NCBI RefSeq assembly: GCF_009296025.1
Contig: NZ_CP045178.1
Coordinates: 6,448,001-6,512,000 of the forward strand
Reading direction: 5' to 3'
Length of the DNA: 64,000 nt
From: Streptomyces tsukubensis
Lineage (GTDB): Bacteria; Actinomycetota; Actinomycetes; Streptomycetales; Streptomycetaceae
Below the pieces are notes generated by a model, which saw nothing but the letters and a program-made list of their open reading frames with translations, was not told the origin of the DNA and ran no database searches. This document shows positions 9,825-20,716 of this stretch, in pieces (positions within the stretch are counted from its first letter, which is position 1; each line of letters starts with the position of its first letter). The translations under genes and the position numbers were made by a program.

Positions 9825-12800
9825 ATGGCGAGCGACGCGCGAACTCTGCAGTACCTGAAGCTGGTCACAGCTGAACTGGACCAAGTCCAGGGGCAGCTGC
9901 GAGATATGAAAGAGAAGAACAGGGAGCCGATTGCCATCGTGGCGATGGCGTGCCGGTTCCCGGGAAACGCGGCATCACCCGAAGAATTCTGGCGACTGCT
10001 GTCCGAGGGAAACGACGCCGTATCCGATCTTCCGGTGGAACGTGGCTGGGATCTCGCAGACCTGTACGACCCGGACGCGGACCGGCCGGGAAAGTCATAC
10101 ACGAAGCGAGGCAGTTTCCTGCATGGGGCCGCCGAGTTCGACGCGGGGTTGTTCGGGATTTCGCCGCGTGAGGCGGTGGCGATGGATCCTCAGCAGCGGT
10201 TGTTGCTGGAGACCTCGTGGGAGGTGCTGGAGCGCGGGGATATCGATCCTTCCTCGCTCAAGGGAAGTAATACCGGGGTATTCGTCGGCACCAATGGACA
10301 GGACTACGCCTCTCTGGCGCCCAACACCCCGGCCGAGTTCGAAGGACACCTGGGGACGGGTACGGCGGCGAGTGTGTTGTCGGGGCGGGTGGCTTATGGG
10401 TTCGGTTTCGAGGGTCCGGCGTTGACGGTGGACACGGCGTGTTCTTCGTCGTTGGTGGCGTTGCATCTGGCGGTGCGGGCGTTGCGGTCGGGGGAGTGTT
10501 CGCTGGCGTTGGCCGGTGGGGTCACGGTGATGTCGACTCCTCGGGCGTTTGTGGAGTTTTCCCGGCAGCGGGGGTTGTCGGTGGATGGTCGGTGCAAGGC
10601 GTTCGCGGACGCGGCGGACGGGGTGGGGTGGGGTGAGGGTGTGGGTGTGTTGTTGGTGGAGCGGTTGTCGGATGCGCGGCGGAACGGTCGTCGGGTGTTG
10701 GCGGTGGTGCGGGGGAGTGCGGTGAATCAGGATGGTGCGTCGAACGGGTTGACGGCGCCGAATGGTCCGGCGCAGCAGCGGGTGATTCGGCGGGCGTTGG
10801 GGTCTGCGGGGTTGTCGGCGGTGGATGTGGACGTGGTGGAGGCGCACGGGACGGGGACTCGGTTGGGGGATCCGATCGAGGCGCAGGCGTTGCTGGCGAC
10901 GTACGGTCAGGGGCGCGGCGAGGGCCGGCCGTTGTGGTTGGGGTCGGTGAAGTCGAATGTGGGGCATACGCAGGCGGCGGCGGGGGTGGCCGGGGTCATC
11001 AAGATGGTGATGGCGATGCGGCACGGTGTGCTGCCCCGGACGTTGCATGTGGATGTGCCGTCGCGGCATGTGGACTGGTCCTCGGGGTCGGTGGAGTTGC
11101 TGACACGGGAGCGTGCCTGGCCGCGGGGTGATCGGCTGCGGCGTGCGGGGGTGTCGGCTTTCGGGATCAGTGGGACCAACGCCCACGTCATCCTCGAAGA
11201 GGCACCCCTGGCGGACATCGGTGAGCCCGAGGCCCTCACCGCTCCGGACACGGACCGGCCACCCCACGCCCTCCCCTGGATACTCTCAGCGAAGACTCCC
11301 GCCGCTGTCCGGGCCCAGGCGGCTCGCCTGCTCTCGCACCTCGAAGGTCACACCGCACCGAAACCCGAGGACGTCGCCTTCTCTCTGGCCACGACCCGTC
11401 CGGCTCTTGAACACCGCGCGGTGGTGGTCGGCCGGGAGAGCGAGGAATTCCTCAGCGGTCTGACATCGCTCAGCCGCGGGGAGGCGGCTGAGCACGTCAT
11501 CGAGACGACGGTCGCCACGGGACGGCTGGCGTTCCTGTTCACCGGCCAGGGAGCACAACGTCCCGCCATGGGCCGGGAGCTGTACGGGGCAAGCCCGGTC
11601 TTCACCGAATCGATGGACACGGTGGCCGGACGGTTCGACCGGTATCTGGAACGTCCCCTGCTTGAGGTGCTGTTCGCCGACGAGCACTCCCCTGATGCCC
11701 GGTTACTGCATCAGACGTCCTTCGCGCAATGCGCTCTGTTCGCCCTCGAAGTGGGGCTGTTCCGGCTTTTGGCCTCCTGGGGCGTACGCCCCGACTTCCT
11801 GGCGGGGCACTCGATCGGAGAACTGGCCGCCGCCCACGTCGCCGGAGTCATGACCCTCGACGACGCGACTCAGCTCGTAGCGGCACGCGGCCGGCTGATG
11901 CAGGCCCTGCCGTCCGGCGGAGCGATGGTGTCGATCCGGGCGACCGAAGAGGAAGTGCGGCCGCTGCTGACCGAACGGGTGAGCATCGCGGCGATCAACG
12001 GGCCGTCCTCGGTGGTCGTGTCAGGGGACGAGGACGCGGTACGGGAGATCGTCGCCCGTTTCCGGGCCGAGGGACGCCGGACGACATCACTTCGCGTGAG
12101 TCACGCCTTCCACTCCCCTCGCATGGAACCCATGCTCGACTCGTTCCGCAGGGTTGCCGAAAGCCTGACGTTCTCGGAACCCTCCCTCCCCATCGTTTCC
12201 GGTCTCACGGGCACGATCGCCGGCCCGGCTGACCTCCGTTCACCGGACTACTGGGTGCGGCAGGTCCGCGAGGCCGTGAGATTCCGCGATCAGATGGCGT
12301 TCCTGGAGTCACAGGAAGTCGACACCTTCGCCGAACTGGGGCCGAGCGGTGTCCTCTCCGGTATGGGAGAGGCCTGCCTCACCACAAACCCCGGCACCAC
12401 TACCGCGTTCGTGCCCTTGTTGCGCGCCAAGCACGCGGACGACTGCTCGGTCACCACCGCACTGGGCCACCTGCGCGCTCGTGGCGTCGAGGTCGACTGG
12501 TCGGCGGTCGGCACGGGAACCGGGCAGCGAGTGCCACTGCCGACCTACGCCTTCCAGCACGAACGGTACTGGCTCGCCGACGACGGCCCCACCGGCTCGG
12601 CCGTCGCCACGCCGCACGGTGAGGACAGAACCGCGGCGGCCCTGTGGAACGCCGTGGAGGCCGAGGACCCCGCGAGGGTGGCACACACCCTCGGACTGGA
12701 GGAACAGCCCGGCTGGCTCCAGGAGATGGTGCCCGCGCTGTCGACCTGGCGCCGCGCTGAGCACCGGCGGTCGCTGCTGGCCGACTGGATGTACCGGGTG

Positions 12801-14759
12801 GACTGGAGACCGCTGTCCTCGGCGAGCGGGCCGTCACCCGCCACCGGGCCCTGGCTGGTCGTCAGCCCGACCACCGGGGCCGATCCGGCAGCGCGGGCCG
12901 TGGTGTCAAAGGCTCTGGGAGGTGGGACCGACCTGCCCGAATCGCACATCGTCAGGTGGGAACCCGGGCGCACGGACCGGCAGACCATGGGAGAGCGAGT
13001 GCGGGAGGCGGTGGCTGAGATCGGTGCACCGCTCGCCGGCGTCGTGTCACTGCTCGCCCTGTGCCCTGAGGACCGGGCCGCCGGAGCGGACGCCGAGGGG
13101 ACGTTGATCTTGGCGCAGGCGCTCGGGGACCTCGGGGTGGACGCCCCGCTGTGGTGCCTCACTCAAGGGGCCGTCTCCGTGGGGGAAACGGACCCTTTGA
13201 CAGCTCCCCGCCAGGCGCAGGTGTGGGGGCTGGGCCGCGTGGTGAGTCTCGAACACCCCGAGCGGTGGGGCGGACTGATCGACCTCCCTCCGGCGCCGGA
13301 CGACCGGGTGGCCGTACAGCTGCGTGACTGCTTGACGCGTGAGGACGGCGAGGACCAACTCGCGCTGCGCGGCCCCCATGTCTTCGCCGCGCGCCTGACA
13401 CGAGACGACTCCCGTCAGGACACCTCCCCGGTCACACCCCGGACGCGCGGTACGGCGCTGATCACCGGTGGGACCGGCGCACTGGGCGCACAAGTAGCCC
13501 GGTGGCTGGCGCGAAACGGCACCGAACGGCTCGTGCTGGTGTCACGGCACGGGCGAACGGCGCCCGGCGCCGAGCGTTTGGAGGCGGAGCTCGCCTCCCT
13601 CGGCACCCGTGTGAGCGTCATCGCCTGCGACGTGGGCGACCGGCAGGCGCTGGCGGAAGCACTGAGAACGGTCACCGCCGAACAACCGGTGACCGCGGTG
13701 TTCCACGCTGCCGGGGTACCGCGAACGGGGCTGCTCACGGACACCACCTCGGAGGAGTTCGCCGACACGGTCAGGGCGAAGGTCCAGGGCGCGGAAGCGT
13801 TGCACGACGCGCTGGCTGACCAGCCGCTGGAAGCCTTCGTGCTGTTCTCCTCCGTCGCCGGGGTCTGGGGCAGCGGCACACAAGGCGCCTACGCGGCGGG
13901 CAACGCCTATCTGGACGCACTGGCCACGTATCGACGCGACCGGGGGCTCCCCGCGACCTCGGTGGCCTGGGGACCGTGGGCGCGGGTCGGCATGGCCACA
14001 GGGGAGGCTGGTGAGACCCTGCTCCGGCACGGTCTGCGCGGCATGGACCCGCAGGCGGCCCTGGCCGCGCTCACACACGCGGTTTCCGGCGGGCGGAACC
14101 TGGTCGTCGCGGACGTGGACTGGGAACGGTTCGCGATCGGCTACACAGCGGCCCGCCGCCGGCCCCTGATCAGCGACCTCGCCGAGGTGCGGGAGCTGAG
14201 CGGCCCGGCCGAGGAGGAAGATCTCGCAAGAGCGAGGCGGGTACGACTCGCCGCCATGGACGCCCCCCAACGACAGGAAGCCCTGCTGCGGCTGGTGCGT
14301 CAGGAGTCCGCCGCCGTGCTGGCGTTTCCCTCACCGGACGCGGTCGAGGCCTCCCGGGCGTTCAAGGACCTGGGCTTCGACTCGCTCACCGCCGTCGAGT
14401 TCCGCGACCGGCTCGCATCGGCGACCGGCATGTCACTGCCGTCAGCGCTCGTCTTCGATCACCCCAGTCCTGCGGAGCTGTCGGCCCACCTCTCGACGTG
14501 CCTCGCCCACGGCGATGACGGGGAAACGGTGGATTCAGTACTCGACGACCTCGCGCAGCTTGAGGACAGGATCCGGGCCGTCCCCGCGGACGCCCCCGCC
14601 CAGGAAGAGGTCGAGCGGCGCATTCGCGCTCTCCTTTCGGCCTGGGCGGCGTCGCGAGGCGGCGGTGAGAAGACAGAGGTCAGGAGCCGACTGAATACCG
14701 CCACCGACGATGAGATGTTCGACTTCATCGGACGTGAACTCGGGATTTCCGAGACATAA
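9825..14759 (+). CDS. Modular type I polyketide synthase, single module KS-AT-KR-ACP
   Basis: A 1644-residue one-module protein beginning 51 bp after the previous PKS gene. A short coiled-coil N-terminal docking segment (residues 1-35) precedes KS (about 9930-11205, TACSSSL), AT (about 11525-12430; GHSIGE and HAFH, so malonyl-CoA), KR (nucleotide-binding TGGTGALGA near 13465), ACP (LGFDSL near 14375) and a C-terminal docking segment ending [17 protein letters not shown]. The KR lacks the LDD motif. It has a Trp exactly eight residues before the catalytic Tyr and a Gln three residues before it, the A1-type signature, so it should give an L-configured hydroxyl, opposite to the two upstream KRs. 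There is no DH or ER. The docking ends place it between the two neighbouring PKS proteins in the assembly line. Confidence 0.96.
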   Translation: MASDARTLQYLKLVTAELDQVQGQLRDMKEKNREPIAIVAMACRFPGNAASPEEFWRLLSEGNDAVSDLPVERGWDLADLYDPDADRPGKSYTKRGSFLHGAAEFDAGLFGISPREAVAMDPQQRLLLETSWEVLERGDIDPSSLKGSNTGVFVGTNGQDYASLAPNTPAEFEGHLGTGTAASVLSGRVAYGFGFEGPALTVDTACSSSLVALHLAVRALRSGECSLALAGGVTVMSTPRAFVEFSRQRGLSVDGRCKAFADAADGVGWGEGVGVLLVERLSDARRNGRRVLAVVRGSAVNQDGASNGLTAPNGPAQQRVIRRALGSAGLSAVDVDVVEAHGTGTRLGDPIEAQALLATYGQGRGEGRPLWLGSVKSNVGHTQAAAGVAGVIKMVMAMRHGVLPRTLHVDVPSRHVDWSSGSVELLTRERAWPRGDRLRRAGVSAFGISGTNAHVILEEAPLADIGEPEALTAPDTDRPPHALPWILSAKTPAAVRAQAARLLSHLEGHTAPKPEDVAFSLATTRPALEHRAVVVGRESEEFLSGLTSLSRGEAAEHVIETTVATGRLAFLFTGQGAQRPAMGRELYGASPVFTESMDTVAGRFDRYLERPLLEVLFADEHSPDARLLHQTSFAQCALFALEVGLFRLLASWGVRPDFLAGHSIGELAAAHVAGVMTLDDATQLVAARGRLMQALPSGGAMVSIRATEEEVRPLLTERVSIAAINGPSSVVVSGDEDAVREIVARFRAEGRRTTSLRVSHAFHSPRMEPMLDSFRRVAESLTFSEPSLPIVSGLTGTIAGPADLRSPDYWVRQVREAVRFRDQMAFLESQEVDTFAELGPSGVLSGMGEACLTTNPGTTTAFVPLLRAKHADDCSVTTALGHLRARGVEVDWSAVGTGTGQRVPLPTYAFQHERYWLADDGPTGSAVATPHGEDRTAAALWNAVEAEDPARVAHTLGLEEQPGWLQEMVPALSTWRRAEHRRSLLADWMYRVDWRPLSSASGPSPATGPWLVVSPTTGADPAARAVVSKALGGGTDLPESHIVRWEPGRTDRQTMGERVREAVAEIGAPLAGVVSLLALCPEDRAAGADAEGTLILAQALGDLGVDAPLWCLTQGAVSVGETDPLTAPRQAQVWGLGRVVSLEHPERWGGLIDLPPAPDDRVAVQLRDCLTREDGEDQLALRGPHVFAARLTRDDSRQDTSPVTPRTRGTALITGGTGALGAQVARWLARNGTERLVLVSRHGRTAPGAERLEAELASLGTRVSVIACDVGDRQALAEALRTVTAEQPVTAVFHAAGVPRTGLLTDTTSEEFADTVRAKVQGAEALHDALADQPLEAFVLFSSVAGVWGSGTQGAYAAGNAYLDALATYRRDRGLPATSVAWGPWARVGMATGEAGETLLRHGLRGMDPQAALAALTHAVSGGRNLVVADVDWERFAIGYTAARRRPLISDLAEVRELSGPAEEEDLARARRVRLAAMDAPQRQEALLRLVRQESAAVLAFPSPDAVEASRAFKDLGFDSLTAVEFRDRLASATGMSLPSALVFDHPSPAELSAHLSTCLAHGDDGETVDSVLDDLAQLEDRIRAVPADAPAQEEVERRIRALLSAWAASRGGGEKTEVRSRLNTATDDEMFDFIGRELGISET

Positions 14760-14793
14760 CAGGTGGACAGCTCTTCACAGAAAGTGGCTACGT

Positions 14794-17700
14794 ATGGACA
14801 CCGAGGATAAGCTCCGCGCTTTTCTGAAGCGTGTGACCGCCGACTCGTATCAAGCACATCAGCGCCTGCGAGAGCTGGAGGAGGAGAAGTCCGAGCCCAT
14901 CGCGATCGTGGCGATCGGCTGCCGTCTGCCGGGCGAGGTGTCGTCGGCCGAGGACCTGTGGGAGCTGTTGACCCGTAGTGAGGAAGCGGTCTCGGAGTTC
15001 CCCCTCGACCGGGGATGGGACCTGACGGATCTGTACGACCCGGAACCCGGAAAGCCGGGCAAGAGCTACGTCCGCCACGGTTCGTTCGTCTCCGGGGCAG
15101 ACATGTTCGATGCCAGGCTTTTCGGAGTCAGTCCCCATGAGGCCCTGGCGATGGACCCTCAGCAGCGGTTGTTGCTGGAGACCACGTGGGAGCTGCTGGA
15201 GCGGGCGGGCATCGACCCGGCGACCCTCAGGGGCAGTGACACCGGCGTGTTCGTCGGGGCCTCCCACTCCGGATACGGGTGGGACAGGCAGGTCCCGGAG
15301 AACGCCCAGGCCCATCTGGGGACGGGTACGGCGGCGAGTGTGTTGTCGGGGCGGGTGGCTTATGGGTTCGGTTTCGAGGGTCCGGCGTTGACGGTGGACA
15401 CGGCGTGTTCTTCGTCGTTGGTGGCGTTGCATCTGGCGGTGCGGGCGTTGCGGTCGGGGGAGTGTTCGCTGGCGTTGGCCGGTGGGGTCACGGTGATGTC
15501 GACTCCTCGGGCGTTTGTGGAGTTTTCCCGGCAGCGGGGGTTGTCGGTGGATGGTCGGTGCAAGGCGTTCGCGGACGCGGCCGATGGGGTGGGGTGGGGT
15601 GAGGGTGTGGGTGTGTTGTTGGTGGAGCGGTTGTCGGATGCGCGGCGGAACGGTCGTCGGGTGCTGGCGGTGGTGCGGGGGAGTGCGGTGAATCAGGATG
15701 GTGCGTCGAACGGGTTGACGGCGCCGAATGGTCCGGCGCAGCAGCGGGTGATTCGGCGGGCGTTGGGGTCTGCGGGGTTGTCGGCGGTGGATGTGGACGT
15801 GGTGGAGGCGCACGGTACGGGGACGCGGTTGGGGGATCCGATCGAGGCGCAGGCGTTGTTGGCGACGTACGGTCAGGGTCGGGGTGGGGGCCGGCCGTTG
15901 TGGTTGGGGTCGGTGAAGTCGAATGTGGGGCATACGCAGGCGGCGGCGGGGGTGGCCGGGGTCATCAAGATGGTGATGGCGATGCGGCACGGTGTGCTGC
16001 CCCGGACGTTGCATGTGGATGTGCCGTCGCGGCATGTGGACTGGTCCTCGGGGTCGGTGGAGTTGCTGACACGGGAGCGTGCCTGGCCGCGGGGTGATCG
16101 GCTGCGGCGTGCGGGGGTGTCTGCTTTCGGGATCAGCGGGACCAATGCCCACGTCATCCTCGAAGAGGCACCCCTGGCGGACACCGGCGAACCCGAGGCC
16201 CCCGCCGCACCGGACACGACACAGCAGACGCGGCCGCCCGTCGTCCCCTGGATCCTCTCCGCCAGGACGGAGACGGCCTTGCGTAACAACGCACGTCGCC
16301 TGAGGTCCTTCGTGGAATCCGACCAGGCACTCGACGTGGCAGAGGTCGGACAGTCGCTGAGGACCCGCCTGGCCATGAGGCACCGGGCCGTGGTGCTCGC
16401 CGGGGATCGGCAGGACGCTCTCGACGGCGTCGCCGCACTGGCTGCGGGCGCCCCCTCGGACGCTACGGTGACGGGCGTGGCCGAGGAGGGCCAGAAGATC
16501 GCGTTCGTCTTCACCGGGCAGGGCGCCCAATGGGTGGGCATGGCCCGCCGGCTCCACGAGACGTTCCCCGTCTTCGCCCGCACCTTTGACGAAGCCGGTG
16601 CCCTCCTCGACCCTCATCTCGGCCTGCCCCTGCGTGAGGTCGTGTTCGGCACCGGTGATGACAGCCAGGTCGAAGACTCCGACGTACGCGGCTGCCTGGA
16701 TCAGACCGTCTTCACACAAGCCGGGCTCTTCGCGGTGGAGGTGGCCCTCTTCCGCCTGGTGCGTTCCTGGGGAGTACGGCCCGACTTCGTGGCGGGGCAC
16801 TCCATAGGGGAGGTGAGCGCGGCTGTGGCAGCGGATGTCCTGTCCTTGGAACAGGCGTGCGCGCTCGTCGTGGCACGAGGCACGCTGATGCAAAACCTTC
16901 CCGAGGGAGGGCGGATGGCCGCGGTCGCCGCTGGGCCGGAGACGGTGAGGACCGCACTGGCAGACGTGCCCGGGGCCTGGATCGCGGCAGTGAACGGACC
17001 GCGTGACACGGTGATCTCGGGCCACGCCGACCAGGTCGAACAGGTCGTGGCGGCGTTGCGGGAGCAAGGACACCGAAGCCGGCGGCTGCGTACCAGCCAT
17101 GCCTTCCACACCCCCTTGATGGAGCCGATGCTGGACGCGTTCGAGAAGACCGCGCAGAACATCACGTACGCCCCACCGCGGACGGTGCTGGTATCGACGG
17201 TGACGGGGGAGGTGGCCACACCTGAAGAGGTGTGCGCCGGGCGGTACTGGGTCGACCAGGTGACATCGACGGTGCGGTTCGACCGGGCCGTTGACTGCCT
17301 CTACCGCGAGGGCGCCCGCGTGTTCATCGAGATCGGACCCGACGCGGTGCTGAGTACGTTGGTCAGCCGGTGCCTGGAGTCGGTGGACCAGCCGACGGCG
17401 GCTGTGCCACTGATGCGCCGCGGACGCGATGAGACACGGACGTTGCTGGCCGGTATGGCCGAGGCGTATGTGCGGGGGGTGGCGACGGACTGGTCGGCGG
17501 TGTACCCCGACGGCCATGGTCGACAGGTGCCGCTGCCCACGTACGCGTTCGACCACGAGCGGTACTGGTTGGCGGAGGCTGCCTCCCGCGCACCGACCCC
17601 GGCGTTGGCGAGCGGTGACGAGGCGGACCAGGCGCTGTGGCGTGCGGTGGAGGCCGAGGATGTGGCCGGGCTGCGAGACGTCCTGGGACTGGAGGGGCGG

Positions 17701-18117
17701 TCCGACTGGCTGCCGGAGATGGTGACGGCTCTGTCGGCGTGGCGGCGCGGGCGAGACACGCCAACCCCGTCACACGTCGCCGAGACGCCAGACCCGCGGG
17801 TATCGGAGGAGGGAGAGACAGACGCCCTGATCTCCCGGCGATGGGCCGGCCTCTCCGGAGAACGACTGGAGCAGGACCTGTTGATCCTCGTCCGCGATCA
17901 GGTGACGAGCGTGCTGGGACACACAGGGCCCGAGCCGGACGACGACACCACCGACTTTCTGGATCTAGGGCTGACATCGGTCACCGCATTGGAACTGTGC
18001 AACCAACTCCGAAAATTCACCGGTCTCGAACTCAAGGCGTCGGTCATCTACGATCAGCCGACTCCTGCGGCGCTCGCACGTCACCTGGCCGCGCGGCTGG
18101 AGTGCCTTGCTCAGTGA
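14794..18117 (+). CDS. Modular type I polyketide synthase, terminal module KS-AT-ACP without thioesterase
   Basis: I place the start at ATG 14794, giving the N-terminus [20 protein letters not shown], a typical docking coiled coil; a longer in-frame start at 14710 would overlap the previous gene. Order: docking (14794-14895), KS (about 14895-16165), AT (about 16500-17400; GHSIGE and HAFH, malonyl-CoA), ACP (about 17870-18085). The ACP site is LGLTSV rather than LGFDSL but keeps the phosphopantetheine serine (near 17967). There is no KR, DH, ER or TE, and the chain ends about 25 residues after the ACP with no docking domain. It should therefore leave an unreduced beta-keto thioester and be the last extension module, released by chemistry or an enzyme not seen here. 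Confidence 0.95.
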   Translation: MDTEDKLRAFLKRVTADSYQAHQRLRELEEEKSEPIAIVAIGCRLPGEVSSAEDLWELLTRSEEAVSEFPLDRGWDLTDLYDPEPGKPGKSYVRHGSFVSGADMFDARLFGVSPHEALAMDPQQRLLLETTWELLERAGIDPATLRGSDTGVFVGASHSGYGWDRQVPENAQAHLGTGTAASVLSGRVAYGFGFEGPALTVDTACSSSLVALHLAVRALRSGECSLALAGGVTVMSTPRAFVEFSRQRGLSVDGRCKAFADAADGVGWGEGVGVLLVERLSDARRNGRRVLAVVRGSAVNQDGASNGLTAPNGPAQQRVIRRALGSAGLSAVDVDVVEAHGTGTRLGDPIEAQALLATYGQGRGGGRPLWLGSVKSNVGHTQAAAGVAGVIKMVMAMRHGVLPRTLHVDVPSRHVDWSSGSVELLTRERAWPRGDRLRRAGVSAFGISGTNAHVILEEAPLADTGEPEAPAAPDTTQQTRPPVVPWILSARTETALRNNARRLRSFVESDQALDVAEVGQSLRTRLAMRHRAVVLAGDRQDALDGVAALAAGAPSDATVTGVAEEGQKIAFVFTGQGAQWVGMARRLHETFPVFARTFDEAGALLDPHLGLPLREVVFGTGDDSQVEDSDVRGCLDQTVFTQAGLFAVEVALFRLVRSWGVRPDFVAGHSIGEVSAAVAADVLSLEQACALVVARGTLMQNLPEGGRMAAVAAGPETVRTALADVPGAWIAAVNGPRDTVISGHADQVEQVVAALREQGHRSRRLRTSHAFHTPLMEPMLDAFEKTAQNITYAPPRTVLVSTVTGEVATPEEVCAGRYWVDQVTSTVRFDRAVDCLYREGARVFIEIGPDAVLSTLVSRCLESVDQPTAAVPLMRRGRDETRTLLAGMAEAYVRGVATDWSAVYPDGHGRQVPLPTYAFDHERYWLAEAASRAPTPALASGDEADQALWRAVEAEDVAGLRDVLGLEGRSDWLPEMVTALSAWRRGRDTPTPSHVAETPDPRVSEEGETDALISRRWAGLSGERLEQDLLILVRDQVTSVLGHTGPEPDDDTTDFLDLGLTSVTALELCNQLRKFTGLELKASVIYDQPTPAALARHLAARLECLAQ

Positions 18118-18188
18118 TCGATCCCCTGCCCGCGCGTACGGCCAGTCGGCAGTGCCGGAGAGTCCTGAGGCAGAACAGTCGGCTGGCC

Positions 18189-18234
18189 GACCGGCCCTCC
18201 GGGTGGTTCAGCGCGGCGCAGAACCCAGCCGGTC
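18189..18234. terminator. Candidate terminator between PKS and MFS gene
   Basis: Inverted repeat GACCGGC (18189-18195) / GCCGGTC (18228-18234) with an inner GGTTC/GAACC pairing. It lies between the ends of the convergent PKS and exporter genes. There is no clear T-tract, which is common in Streptomyces. Confidence 0.45.
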
Positions 18235-18311
18235 GGAAGGATCGGCGAACAGGGGTCCGACCGGCGCGAGCCCACCGGCCGCAGCCCATGCCAACCCCGT
18301 GACCGGCGACT

Positions 18312-19781
18312 TCAAGAAGATACGTACTCATTCGACTCTGTTCGTACCGGTGAGTCATGAGGCATCGTCAGCGCCGCCATCACACCTGCGGCAAGTGAGC
18401 AACAGGCGGCGACGCCGAACGCGACGGTGTACCCGTGCGCCAGCGACGTCATGGTGGGCGTAGCGGTCCCCGCACTCCTGGCCGCTGACGCGGTTACCGC
18501 AGCGGCCACCGCACTGGTCACCGCCAGGCCCACCGCCCCGCTGGTCTGACGAGTCGCGTTGAAGAGGCCCGCCGCCACGCCTCGGTGGGCGGGCTCAACT
18601 CCTCGGGTGGCGGCCATCGTCAGCGGCGTAAACGCGGACCCGACTCCGAAACCGATCAGGATCGTCGGCAGAACGACCTTGAGGAGAAGAGGTCCCTGCT
18701 CCTCCAAGGAGAACGCCAGCAACGTGAAGCCCAGGGTTCCGATGGCGATACCGAGGACGCTGGCTCGGCGTGTGCCGAGTCGCACGGTGACTTTGCCGGC
18801 GATTCGTCCTCCAACCATCAGTGCCAGGGCCGAGGGAAGCAAGGTGAAGCTGGCTTCGAGCGGGGAGAAATGATTGACAGTCTGTACGTACAGCGAAAGC
18901 AGTACGGGAGTTGAGAGAAAGGCGAGACTCAGCGCGAAAACAGTCGTGTTGGCGCTGCTGAGTGAGCGGGATCGGAAAATGGTCAGAGGGACCAGCGGTT
19001 GTGAAGCCACATGGTATTGGTGGGCGATGAACAACCCGAGCAATGTGATGCCCCCCGTGGCGGAACCCCAGATGATCGGGTCCCCCCAGCCACGCTCACT
19101 GGAGTCCATGACGGCGTAAACGATTGCTGAAAGAGCCGTGGTGACCAGGAGCGCGCCCATGATGTCGAGGCGGGGACGCGAGCGGACCGTGTCCTGCTCA
19201 TGCAGTGCGAACGCGGCCAGCAATCCGGCGGCCACCGTGATAGGCACATTGATGATGAAAACCCAGCGCCATCCCAAGAATTGCGTGAGCAGGCCGCCGA
19301 TCACTGTTCCCGCGATCGCGCCCGAGGAGCCGACCATGCTCCACGTAGCCATGGCTGAGGCTCGGCGGGGTCCCTCTCCGAATGTCTGGGCAAGCGCGGC
19401 GAGTGTGGTCGGCAACATCAGTGCGCCACCGATGCCCTGGGCCGCACGCGCGGCGAGAAGCATCGCGGGAGTGCTGGCCACTCCGCCGGCCAGCCCGGCC
19501 AGACCGAACAGGGCGAGGCCAGTAGCGAGCGTGAACTTGACTCCGAACGCGTCGGCGCAGCGTCCGCCCAGGAGCAACAGCCCCGCGAAAGCGAGAGTGT
19601 AGGCGTTTACCACCCACGGAAGAGTGGCAGCACTGAATTTCAGGTCCGAGTCAATATCGGGCAGGGCGACGGACACGATCGTGCCATCAAGGATGACAGC
19701 GAAAGCTGAAAGGCACGACAGGAGCAGGACGAGCCGCTCGCGGCTGTTCGATGCCGTCGTTGGGTCTGGTCGGACAGTCAA
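18312..19781 (-). CDS. MFS drug exporter, DHA2-like (14 TM)
   Basis: The start chosen is TTG at 19781, because AAGGAG lies six bases upstream on the minus strand; an ATG-like start at 19814 has no such site. The product is about 489 residues and very hydrophobic, with a family-typical first helix (LDGTIVSVALPDI), motif-A-like GGRCADAFG after helix 2, and motif C-like AGTVIGGLLTQFLGWRW in helix 5. Length and helix count fit the DHA2 (EmrB/QacA) 14-helix proton-antiport exporters. It sits convergent to the PKS operon and divergent from a TetR gene, the usual arrangement for an exporter that removes the cluster's own product. The substrate cannot be read from sequence. Confidence 0.9.
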   Translation of the reverse strand: MTVRPDPTTASNSRERLVLLLSCLSAFAVILDGTIVSVALPDIDSDLKFSAATLPWVVNAYTLAFAGLLLLGGRCADAFGVKFTLATGLALFGLAGLAGGVASTPAMLLAARAAQGIGGALMLPTTLAALAQTFGEGPRRASAMATWSMVGSSGAIAGTVIGGLLTQFLGWRWVFIINVPITVAAGLLAAFALHEQDTVRSRPRLDIMGALLVTTALSAIVYAVMDSSERGWGDPIIWGSATGGITLLGLFIAHQYHVASQPLVPLTIFRSRSLSSANTTVFALSLAFLSTPVLLSLYVQTVNHFSPLEASFTLLPSALALMVGGRIAGKVTVRLGTRRASVLGIAIGTLGFTLLAFSLEEQGPLLLKVVLPTILIGFGVGSAFTPLTMAATRGVEPAHRGVAAGLFNATRQTSGAVGLAVTSAVAAAVTASAARSAGTATPTMTSLAHGYTVAFGVAACCSLAAGVMAALTMPHDSPVRTESNEYVSS

Positions 19782-20013
19782 CTCAGGCTCCTTGTGAAAT
19801 ACCGGAGTTAGCAAACATGGAGTCGCCGGAGGAATTCTCTGCCGAGTGACGATCGATTTGACAGGCAGAAGCGGAAGAAGGGGGTTCGGCCTCGCGCGGG
19901 GAGCTCACTTCCTTCACAGGTCGTCGGTGCACGACGTGATCGCTCCGCTACCGCGCCCCGCTCGGTGATCACACACCGCACGCAGCTTCCAGCACTGGTC
20001 GCGACAGTACACG

Positions 20014-20032
20014 GGACGGTACCGTACCGTCC
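20014..20032. promoter_or_regulatory. 19-bp palindromic operator for the TetR regulator
   Basis: GGACGGTACCGTACCGTCC is a perfect inverted repeat with 9-bp arms around a central C. It ends 19 bp before the TetR start codon, in the MFS/TetR divergent gap (19782-20051). Position and symmetry fit a TetR-family operator, so autoregulation is expected. It is about 230 bp from the MFS start; I see no second copy near that gene. Confidence 0.7.
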
Positions 20033-20051
20033 ATCTGTTAGCCTGCCACGC

Positions 20052-20654
20052 ATGGCCAACACCGGAAAAAGGACCCCGACCGGCGCCGCAGTCTTCCGGC
20101 CGGGGGTCACCGCAGTCATCGTCGAGGCCGCCCTGCTCGAACTCAGTGAGTCCGGGTACGGGCGGCTGTCCATGGAAGCCGTCGCCAGGCGGGCCGAAGT
20201 GAGTAAGAGTGCGCTCTACCGTCGCTGGTCCTCCAAGCAGGACATGGTGATCGCGATCCTCTCGGCCATCGCGGTGCCCGTGTCGGAGGTGATCGACACG
20301 GGGTCGCTGCGCGGGGACATACGGGCGACGCTCAACGAGGTGGCGGCTTGGCTCAACGGCCCACGCGTCTCGCAGATCCTGCCCGACCTGAGTGCGGAGG
20401 CGATTCGCGATCCGACGTTCGCCGAAGCGTTCCGTGCGGCCATCGACAAACCCAGAAGGGCGCACGGTGCGGCAATGCTGCAGCGAGCGATCGAACGGGG
20501 CGAACTCTCAAGTGATACGGACCTTGAACTGGCGTTGGATATGCTTGCCGCGCCGATTTATTGGCGGCTCAGCGTCAGAGGGGAATCCATGGATGCTGAG
20601 TACCTTGAAAGGCTGGCCGAAACAGTGCTTCGATCACTGATCGGAACGTTGTGA
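20052..20654 (+). CDS. TetR-family transcriptional repressor
   Basis: Start at ATG 20052 (MANTGKRTPTG...), 200 residues; upstream in-frame codons would run through the palindromic operator, so the shorter form is preferred. The N-terminal helix-turn-helix is clear: LSMEAVARRAEVSKSALYRRW (about residues 39-59), typical of TetR proteins. The C-terminal half is a ligand/dimer domain resembling TetR_C regulators. It is divergent from the MFS exporter. Family precedent suggests that it represses itself and perhaps the exporter, with induction by the polyketide or another exported compound. Confidence 0.9.
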   Translation: MANTGKRTPTGAAVFRPGVTAVIVEAALLELSESGYGRLSMEAVARRAEVSKSALYRRWSSKQDMVIAILSAIAVPVSEVIDTGSLRGDIRATLNEVAAWLNGPRVSQILPDLSAEAIRDPTFAEAFRAAIDKPRRAHGAAMLQRAIERGELSSDTDLELALDMLAAPIYWRLSVRGESMDAEYLERLAETVLRSLIGTL

Positions 20655-20716
20655 GGGTCGGAACAGTGTGAGGGCAAGGAGGAATCCGGCTCCCTGAATT
20701 TCGGTGACATTGTGCA

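Noticed and set aside
14788..17556. 922-residue open frame antisense to the last PKS module
   Set aside because: Same kind of antisense shadow; repeats the [14 protein letters not shown] pattern seen opposite every KS.
18118..18311. Separate thioesterase or small gene after the PKS
   Set aside because: Under 200 bp, no GxSxG-encoding frame; only a candidate terminator.
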